Assembly: GCA_037442025.1 (NCBI GenBank)
Contig: JBBIRB010000047.1
Location: 1 to 20,131 of the forward strand
DNA from: UBA2287 sp037442025
GTDB taxonomy: Bacteria > Bacteroidota > Bacteroidia > Bacteroidales > Tenuifilaceae
Reading direction: 5' to 3'
Length of the DNA stretch: 20,131 nucleotides
Position numbers and translations under genes: made by a program. The notes under the pieces are model-generated. The model was not told the DNA's origin and made no database searches. It saw nothing but the letters and a program-made list of their open reading frames with translations. Shown here piece after piece: positions 15,092 to 20,131 of the stretch. Numbering within the stretch: the first letter of the stretch is position 1; the number at the start of each line of letters is the position of its first letter.

Positions 15092-17386
15092 TTGCTAGTC
15101 AATAATAAAATCATATCATTTTCCCTTAGGTGCTTTTCAATATTCGTATTGGTTTATTTAACAACCATGCAGTATACAAAAGCAGGCGATGCTTTAATTA
15201 TTCGCGGATCGACCGAGAGGTACCATTTGGGGAAATATCTATATATTTTAAACGATTGGGATGGAAGCATTGCTACCGACAAAGTTCTGAGCCCCGAAAA
15301 TTTGGAACATTTCAAAAATGACACCACTATTACTCCGCAATCAAAGTACCACTGGTTATTACTGACTATAACAAACCTATCCAACTATATTGAAGATTGG
15401 CACTTGTGGGTACATCCACATCATCACAATCAGCTATATATTGCTAACGGAGGAGCTATTAACAAGCTTAGCGAAAATGGGCTATATGTAAAGAATTCCG
15501 AGTCGTGTTTTCCAGAAAACCCCAGGGTTTTAAAATTGAAAATACCGATCAGAGAAACTGTTCAAATACTCATAAAAGTAAACACATCGACTCAACAAGA
15601 GTATAAACCCTTGTTTCAGGTTGAACTGAAAGCAGCTGATTTGGAGATGCAAAACTACTATACCAGTTGGATTATCCTTGGAGTTATTTCAGGTATTCTT
15701 ATTGCCATCAGCTTTCTTATTTTACAGTTTTGGTTTATCACCAGAAATAAAAGTTTCATATACTATTTCCTTGCATTTTTCTCATTCATGTTCTACTTCA
15801 TTTCAAACGACAGGGTTGCCTATGCTCTGTTTGAAACTGATTACATTAATCGATTTACATCGAACTACTTCGCCCTTATCAGCTCCTTTTTCTATCTCAA
15901 TTTTTCACGCTATTTTCTCGATGTGGAAAAACGTTTTAAATCTTGGCAAAAAATTATTACTTGGTACTCAGCAGTTTATATACTGGCATTAGCCATTATT
16001 ATTCTTATACACACCAAGGTTATTTGGAATGTTACTCCCTATCTCAACTTCATTCATGTTGTTGCCTTCATCCTTATAATTTCTTTTGCCATATACACCA
16101 AAAGAAAAGGGATTGAACAGGCTGGCTATTACCTAATTGCTAATACTATTTTCTTTGCATTCCTTTTAACCTACATCATTTTTTTATACTTTAAGTTAGA
16201 GTATATTGCTCCCAATTGGGTAGCTTCAAGCCTAAAAATGGGTACAGTTGCTCAGGCTCTAATGTTTGCCTTTGCCATTGCACATAAATTCAATGCCTTG
16301 AACCGCGAGATTATAGAAAAAAATCTGAGCAAAGAGAAGGCAGAGAATGAGAAACTCATTGAAATTCAGAAATTATCTAAAGTTAAAAACATTGAACTGG
16401 AGGCAAAGGTAGTTGAGCGAACTACGGAAATATATAATCAGAAAGAGGAATTAAGAGCTCAAGCCGAACAACTTAAAAAAGCCAACGAAGAAATTTATCA
16501 GCAAAAAAAACTAATTGAAAAAGCCCACTCACAAATAACCGATAGTATATTTTACGCTTCAATGATTCAGAAAGCAGTGCTTCCGAAGCAGAGTTTACTG
16601 CAGTTACATTTTAAGAACCACTTTCTCATTTTTCACCCCCGCGATGTTATTAGTGGAGACTTTTACTGGGCGGCCAATATTGATGGTATTAGGTTCATTG
16701 CAGTTGCCGATTGCACAGGGCACGGTGTTCCTGGGGGCTTTATGAGTATGATGGGACTTTCTATGTTCAATGAAATTGTAAAACGCGAAGGACTAACCCA
16801 GCCCGATCATATTCTCAACCTTCTTAGGGTTTACGTTATCAATTCATTGCAACAGGAGAGTATGGCGGTTCAAATACGCGATGGAATTGAAGTTGCGCTA
16901 TGCGCTATTTACCAAACACACGAAGATGTTAATAACGGGTGCTACACTCTTAATTTTGCAGGTGCTCACATGCCTATGCATGTTGCCACCACTCGCAAGC
17001 ATTTTGAAAACATTGGAAACAATAATGCTGAACAGGTTGCAAGTAACGAGAAACATGTAGTTTACCAGTTACGTGGCGACCAAATGCCAATTGCTATGCA
17101 CATAAAGCTAAACCCATTTACCCTCCAAACGGTTAAACTCTTCAAAAACGACATGCTTTACCTTTTTACCGATGGAATTACCGACCAGATTGGTGGTTCT
17201 GATGGTAGAAAGTATAGCCATACCACCCTTCGTTCATTACTCCTTTCGTGCTACCAGGAATCGCCTGCCGAGCAAATGAAAATTATTGAACAAGCAATTA
17301 ACGATTGGACAAACCACCCCAACCCTATTGATGGAGAAATTTACGAGCAAATAGACGATATTTGCTTTATAGGTATCAGAATTTAA
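15092..17386 (+). CDS. 7TM-sensor SpoIIE-type serine phosphatase
   Basis: A 764-aa membrane signalling protein. Seen in order: signal peptide (1-31, TKA/GD cleavage likely); periplasmic domain (about 35-185) with WLLLTITNLS and DWHLWVHPH, typical of the 7TMR-DISMED2 domain; seven membrane helices (about 190-400); coiled coil (400-480); linker DSIFYASMIQKAVLP (484-498); and a PP2C/SpoIIE domain (about 510-764) with SGDFYW (Asp523), DCTGHGVPG (Asp540), FTDGITDQ (Asp694) and EQIDD. Known: DISMED domains have a predicted carbohydrate-binding-like fold, and the phosphatases usually act on STAS proteins. Start: only a TTG at 15092 lies between the upstream in-frame stop (15077) and the ATG at 15167; the ATG would remove the signal peptide, so TTG is preferred. 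galM follows after 14 bp. Confidence 0.88.
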   Translation: MLVNNKIISFSLRCFSIFVLVYLTTMQYTKAGDALIIRGSTERYHLGKYLYILNDWDGSIATDKVLSPENLEHFKNDTTITPQSKYHWLLLTITNLSNYIEDWHLWVHPHHHNQLYIANGGAINKLSENGLYVKNSESCFPENPRVLKLKIPIRETVQILIKVNTSTQQEYKPLFQVELKAADLEMQNYYTSWIILGVISGILIAISFLILQFWFITRNKSFIYYFLAFFSFMFYFISNDRVAYALFETDYINRFTSNYFALISSFFYLNFSRYFLDVEKRFKSWQKIITWYSAVYILALAIIILIHTKVIWNVTPYLNFIHVVAFILIISFAIYTKRKGIEQAGYYLIANTIFFAFLLTYIIFLYFKLEYIAPNWVASSLKMGTVAQALMFAFAIAHKFNALNREIIEKNLSKEKAENEKLIEIQKLSKVKNIELEAKVVERTTEIYNQKEELRAQAEQLKKANEEIYQQKKLIEKAHSQITDSIFYASMIQKAVLPKQSLLQLHFKNHFLIFHPRDVISGDFYWAANIDGIRFIAVADCTGHGVPGGFMSMMGLSMFNEIVKREGLTQPDHILNLLRVYVINSLQQESMAVQIRDGIEVALCAIYQTHEDVNNGCYTLNFAGAHMPMHVATTRKHFENIGNNNAEQVASNEKHVVYQLRGDQMPIAMHIKLNPFTLQTVKLFKNDMLYLFTDGITDQIGGSDGRKYSHTTLRSLLLSCYQESPAEQMKIIEQAINDWTNHPNPIDGEIYEQIDDICFIGIRI

Positions 17387-17400
17387 AAGCCACAAATAAA

Positions 17401-18429
17401 ATGAAAGTAAAATCTGAACCCTTTGGTCAGCTTCCCAATGGCACAAAAGCCCTGCTTTTCACATTCAATACCGAAAAGGGCCTTATAGTTCGAATAACAA
17501 ACTATGGGGGAATAATTACCTCTATTGAGCATACCAACAAAAAAGGAAAACTGGAAGAGATTACTGCTGGCTTCCCAAATTTGGAAAAATACCTTGTTGG
17601 GCATCCCCACTTTGGTGTTATTGTTGGCCGGTACGCCAATAGAATCGCTCATGGTAAATTTACAATTGATGGTGAAACCTTTAACCTTCCCATAAACAAC
17701 CCACCCAACCACCTACACGGAGGAGACCAAGGTTTTCATACCAAACTTTGGGAGCACAACTTAAAAGCCAACGACCAAAAAGCGGAACTTACATTAAAGT
17801 ACCATTCTCCCCACTCTGACGAAGGCTATCCGGGGTCGTTAAATGTAACAGTTACATACACCATTTCGAACGATAATTCAATAGATATTGACTTTGAGGC
17901 CAAAGCGGATAAAAAAACACATGTGAATCTCACCAGCCATTGCTACTTTAACCTAAATGGCTTTAGTAAAGGCATTGGCAACCATACTCTCTTTTTAGCC
18001 TCTAATAGCTACCTTCCGGTCGATAACACCCAAATACCCACCGGTTCGATTGCACCAACTCATGGAACCGATTTCGACTTATTGCAACCTACCGAAATTG
18101 AGAAAATACTTCAGAAATTACCCAGCGGTCTCGATCATTGCTACGTTTTAGTACCTAACCAGAAACCTGCAGCAACCCTCTATTGCAGCGAGAGCGGAAG
18201 AAAATTAAGTTTATTCTGCACCCAACCGGGAATTCAGGTTTATACCGGAAATTTTTTAGATGGAAGCATAACTGGTCACAATGGAATTAAATACCAAAAA
18301 CAGTGGGCCATTTGCCTTGAGCCGCAGCATTTTCCTGATACTCCAAATAAATCCAACTTCCCATCAACCCTCCTAAGCCCCAACCAACTGTATAAACACA
18401 GAATTACAATGCAATTTAGCAACGAGTAG
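17401..18429 (+). CDS. galM: Aldose 1-epimerase (mutarotase)
   Basis: A 342-aa enzyme that interconverts the alpha and beta anomers of galactose and other aldoses. Seen: FGVIVGRYANRI (Arg81), NHLHGGDQGFH with His106 (acid/base), HVNLTSHCYFNL with His180, GLDHCY with Asp245, and CLEPQHFPD with Glu307 as the catalytic base. This is the full set known for GalM. Length is typical and there is no signal peptide, so it is predicted to be cytoplasmic. A TTG-started extension from 17362 would overlap the upstream gene; the ATG at 17401 is preferred. It follows the 7TM-SpoIIE gene by 14 bp and precedes the GroES-like gene by 19 bp, so the three are probably co-transcribed. galK and galT are not in the window. 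Confidence 0.95.
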   Translation: MKVKSEPFGQLPNGTKALLFTFNTEKGLIVRITNYGGIITSIEHTNKKGKLEEITAGFPNLEKYLVGHPHFGVIVGRYANRIAHGKFTIDGETFNLPINNPPNHLHGGDQGFHTKLWEHNLKANDQKAELTLKYHSPHSDEGYPGSLNVTVTYTISNDNSIDIDFEAKADKKTHVNLTSHCYFNLNGFSKGIGNHTLFLASNSYLPVDNTQIPTGSIAPTHGTDFDLLQPTEIEKILQKLPSGLDHCYVLVPNQKPAATLYCSESGRKLSLFCTQPGIQVYTGNFLDGSITGHNGIKYQKQWAICLEPQHFPDTPNKSNFPSTLLSPNQLYKHRITMQFSNE

Positions 18430-18448
18430 CGATCTAACCTTTTAAAAT

Positions 18449-18832
18449 ATGACCTCACCAATTGACCATAAAAATATTGATAAGCTGATTGTTGTTGGCG
18501 ATCGGGTTCTTATTAAACCTCGAAATCCCGATGAAAGAACCAAGTCGGGGCTACTGCTCCCACCAGGTGTTCAGGAAAAACAGAAAGTTCAATTCGGGTA
18601 TGTGTTGAAAGTTGGACCTGGTTACCCAATTCCTGCCATTGCCGATTACGATGAGCCTTGGCAAAAGCCGAAAAACGAGCGTAGGTACTTCCCATTGCAA
18701 GCCGAACCTGGCGACTTGGCCGTATACCTTTTAGATAGCAGCTATGAAATTGAGTTCGATGGTATAAAATACGTCATTGTTCCTTTCAATGCTATTCTTT
18801 TACTTTTACGCGATGAGTCGCTTTTCGAATAG
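18449..18832 (+). CDS. GroES-like co-chaperonin paralog with a roof insertion
   Basis: A 127-aa member of the Cpn10 family, longer than the usual 95-97 aa. Seen: LIVVGDRVLIKPRNPDERTK (strand and start of the mobile loop), SGLLLPPGVQEKQKVQFGYVLKVGPG (mobile loop with hydrophobic LLL, where E. coli has IVL, and the following strand), then an insert at about 58-84 rich in Pro and charged residues where the roof loop lies, and finally PGDLAVY, YVIVPFNAILLLL. A 12-residue N-terminal tail also extends beyond the usual start. Known: GroES caps GroEL. Inference: it may be a specialised second co-chaperonin, since no groEL is adjacent and its operon partners are a phosphatase and galM. The start is the ATG at 18449. 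Confidence 0.8.
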   Translation: MTSPIDHKNIDKLIVVGDRVLIKPRNPDERTKSGLLLPPGVQEKQKVQFGYVLKVGPGYPIPAIADYDEPWQKPKNERRYFPLQAEPGDLAVYLLDSSYEIEFDGIKYVIVPFNAILLLLRDESLFE

Positions 18833-18889
18833 ATATATGGCTATTTGTGATGTTAGTAACTTAAAGAAATGAGATGATTGGAGAATTGC

Positions 18890-19223
18890 ATTTTTTAACA
18901 CTATTGTCCGATAAAAAATCATTGCTGGTTTTTATGCTCAAGCCGCACGGGCTCTTACTTTTTTTCTACAGCAAAAAAAAGTAAGCAAAAAATGCCGCCG
19001 CGGCAGATAATTTCCTAAAAATCAGATTAATTGACTAAAATCCGGGAACTCGCTACGCTCAAACAGCCCGGATTTCTTAACGTCCATTAATCTGATTTTC
19101 TTTACGGAAATTCTCTGAGGCGGAAAGCGACCCCTCAGTAAACAGAAAATTACCGATTTCCTTATATACAAACACATTCACGTAAATTCAAAAAATTTAA
19201 CCGGACACTAATGATTTTTTAAC
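18890..19223. mobile_element. Probable MITE-like non-autonomous insertion
   Basis: The gap between the GroES-like and ompH genes carries no gene. ATTTTTTAAC is present as a 10-bp direct repeat at 18890-18899 and 19214-19223, a candidate target duplication. Just inside lie imperfect terminal inverted repeats ending TGTCCG (18905-18910) and CGGACA (19202-19207), 9 of 11 aligned bases. Inside are long hairpins: CTTACTTTTTTT/AAAAAAAGTAAG (18954-18985), AAAATCAGATTAAT/ATTAATCTGATTTT (19018-19031 with 19086-19099), AAATCCGGG/CCCGGATTT (19038-19075) and AATTTCC/GGAAATT (19009-19015 with 19106-19112). The CGGGAACTCGCTACGCTC core resembles dispersed repeats of other Bacteroidota as I recall, not searched. 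The AT-rich direct repeat could be chance. Confidence 0.55.
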
Positions 19224-19255
19224 TAAGTTTACACGCTTTTTCAGAAAAAAGCATT

Positions 19256-19263
19256 TAAGTTTG
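19256..19263 (+). promoter_or_regulatory. -7 box of the ompH promoter
   Basis: TAAGTTTG matches TAnnTTTG exactly, 62 bp before the start codon. No clear TTTG lies 18-20 bp upstream; the right end of the probable insertion is only about 33 bp away, so it may have changed the upstream promoter sequence. Confidence 0.4.
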
Positions 19264-19325
19264 CAAACCACACCCGAAAAAATTATTGTTTAACTTCAAT
19301 TGCTGATAACCAAAAATTACAATCG

Positions 19326-19952
19326 ATGAAAAACATTTCGTTAATAATCAATATTGTTTTAGCTGCGGCTATTGCATTGCTCTTCGTTCTGCACTATACA
19401 GGTAACTCTAAAAATGAAGCTCCAGCTGCCGAGGAAAAAAAGACTGGTGTAATGATTTCATCCGAGTTTACGGCTGCATGGGTAAATATCGATTCGCTTA
19501 TGAACAATTTCGATATGTACTTCGATATGCGCCAAGAGCTTGAGTCCAAGGGTCGCAAAATGGAAGGTGAAATGAATGCAAAAACCCGTACTCTCGAAAA
19601 GCAGGTTGCCGATTTTCAGGACAAAGTACAAAAAGGCCTCATTACACGTTCGCAAGCTCAACAAATGCAGCAAGAGCTAGCAGAAAAGGAGCAAGACCTT
19701 TATCGCTTTCGCGACCAGTTGCGCATGCAATTTGCCGAAGAAGAGCAGGTGAAGCTTCGCCAAATTCAGAACAACATTACCGATTACCTGAATGAGTTCA
19801 ACAAAGAGAAAGGTTACCACCTTATTTTCAGTAGTACTTTTGGTGGCCCTCTTCTTTATGGCCATCCCGCCATCGACATAACGCAGGAGGTACTTAAAGG
19901 CTTGAACGAGAAATACATTTCAACAAGAAATTCAAGCACCAGTAAAAAATAG
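19326..19952 (+). CDS. OmpH/Skp family periplasmic protein
   Basis: A 208-aa protein of the OmpH/Skp family, periplasmic chaperones that hold unfolded outer-membrane proteins on their way to the Bam complex. Seen: an N-terminal hydrophobic helix (about 5-25) with no good cleavage site, which may anchor it to the inner membrane; AAWVNIDSLMNNFD (about 50-63), the family's opening strand; a long coiled coil (about 65-155) rich in Lys/Glu/Gln that forms the grasping arm; and GYHLIFSSTFGG, PLLYGHPAIDITQEVLKGLNEKY at the end, typical of OmpH. The tail STRNSSTSKK is polar. Unlike many Bacteroidota clusters, no bamA or second ompH is visible. The start is the ATG at 19326; a terminator follows. Confidence 0.88.
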   Translation: MKNISLIINIVLAAAIALLFVLHYTGNSKNEAPAAEEKKTGVMISSEFTAAWVNIDSLMNNFDMYFDMRQELESKGRKMEGEMNAKTRTLEKQVADFQDKVQKGLITRSQAQQMQQELAEKEQDLYRFRDQLRMQFAEEEQVKLRQIQNNITDYLNEFNKEKGYHLIFSSTFGGPLLYGHPAIDITQEVLKGLNEKYISTRNSSTSKK

Positions 19953-19970
19953 TTTGATTTACTCCAAAAT

Positions 19971-20003
19971 AGCCCCATTCAACCGATTGGGGCTTTTTGT
20001 TTT
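19971..20003 (+). terminator. Terminator after ompH, abutting the next start codon
   Basis: AGCCCCATTC at 19971-19980 pairs with GATTGGGGCT at 19985-19994 (nine of ten), loop AACC, followed by TTTTGTTTT up to 20003. The ATG of the next gene begins at 20004. Confidence 0.8.
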
Positions 20004-20131
20004 ATGAAAATAGCCGACGCATACTTTCAAAAAAACAATTTTACACCCCAGCTGCTCGACGAGCCTCACGAGCAATTGGGAATTTGCGTAGTAATTCCCT
20101 CATTCAACGAACCCAACCTAATCGAATCGCT
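20004..20131 (+). CDS. Probable family 2 glycosyltransferase, N-terminal fragment
   Basis: Only the first 42 codons are in the window. Seen: MKIADAYFQKNNFTPQLL, then LGICVVIPSFNEPNLIES, where the hydrophobic strand ICVVIP followed by SFNE is the nucleotide-sugar-binding start of GT-A family 2 glycosyltransferases. The frame upstream is open back to the ompH stop but has no ATG, GTG or TTG, so the ATG at 20004 is the first possible start. Known: such enzymes transfer sugars from nucleotide-sugar donors to lipids, glycans or proteins. The acceptor and full architecture cannot be known from this fragment. A terminator ends directly before the start codon, so how it is transcribed is unclear. The call rests on one motif. 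Confidence 0.65.
   Translation, partial: MKIADAYFQKNNFTPQLLDEPHEQLGICVVIPSFNEPNLIES

Overview
The window looks like chromosomal DNA of a member of the Bacteroidota, probably an anaerobe near the Bacteroidales/Marinilabiliales. This is inferred from several signs: AT-rich DNA; upstream boxes matching the Bacteroidota pattern TTTG-N18-20-TAnnTTTG instead of TTGACA/TATAAT; lipoprotein signals ending in SSC or WSC; SpoIIE-type phosphatases fused to TPR or 7TM sensors; and a tungsten-type aldehyde:ferredoxin oxidoreductase. There are no rRNA or tRNA genes, no plasmid or phage genes, and no intact transposase.

Layout. 1-4191, minus strand: a peptidase T fragment cut by the window edge, an OPT-family oligopeptide transporter, a YfiH/YlmD laccase-domain protein, and a small TIGR02265/DUF2378-like protein. 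4369-6564, plus: a TPR-TM-coiled-coil-SpoIIE phosphatase. 6638-8191, minus: an AbgT-family transporter, divergent from an AlkA-type DNA glycosylase (8295-8903, plus). 8904-9880: a gene-free stretch with many hairpins. 9881-10810, plus: a lipoprotein with a YfaP/DUF2135-like domain. 10861-14915, minus: an S9 peptidase lipoprotein and the aldehyde:ferredoxin oxidoreductase. 15092-18832, plus: a tight run of 7TM-SpoIIE phosphatase, aldose 1-epimerase and a GroES-like protein. 18890-19223: a probable MITE-like insertion. 19326-19952, plus: an OmpH/Skp-family protein. 20004 to the edge: the start of a probable family 2 glycosyltransferase.

How it fits together. Peptidase T, the OPT transporter, the AbgT transporter and the S9 peptidase suggest peptide scavenging, and the oxidoreductase fits amino-acid-derived aldehyde metabolism in an anaerobe (inference). 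The two SpoIIE phosphatases share a C-terminal output module on different sensors. The second is probably co-transcribed with galM and a groES-like gene.

Points most worth a second look: the hairpin-rich region at 8957-9575, which has a plausible three-way junction; the MITE-like element with imperfect terminal inverted repeats and a 10-bp flanking direct repeat; the laccase-domain protein in which the usual first metal-ligand His appears as Gln; the CX3CX3C iron-sulfur motif of the oxidoreductase; a perfect 18-bp palindrome upstream of the lipoprotein gene; and a terminator that ends just before the glycosyltransferase start codon.
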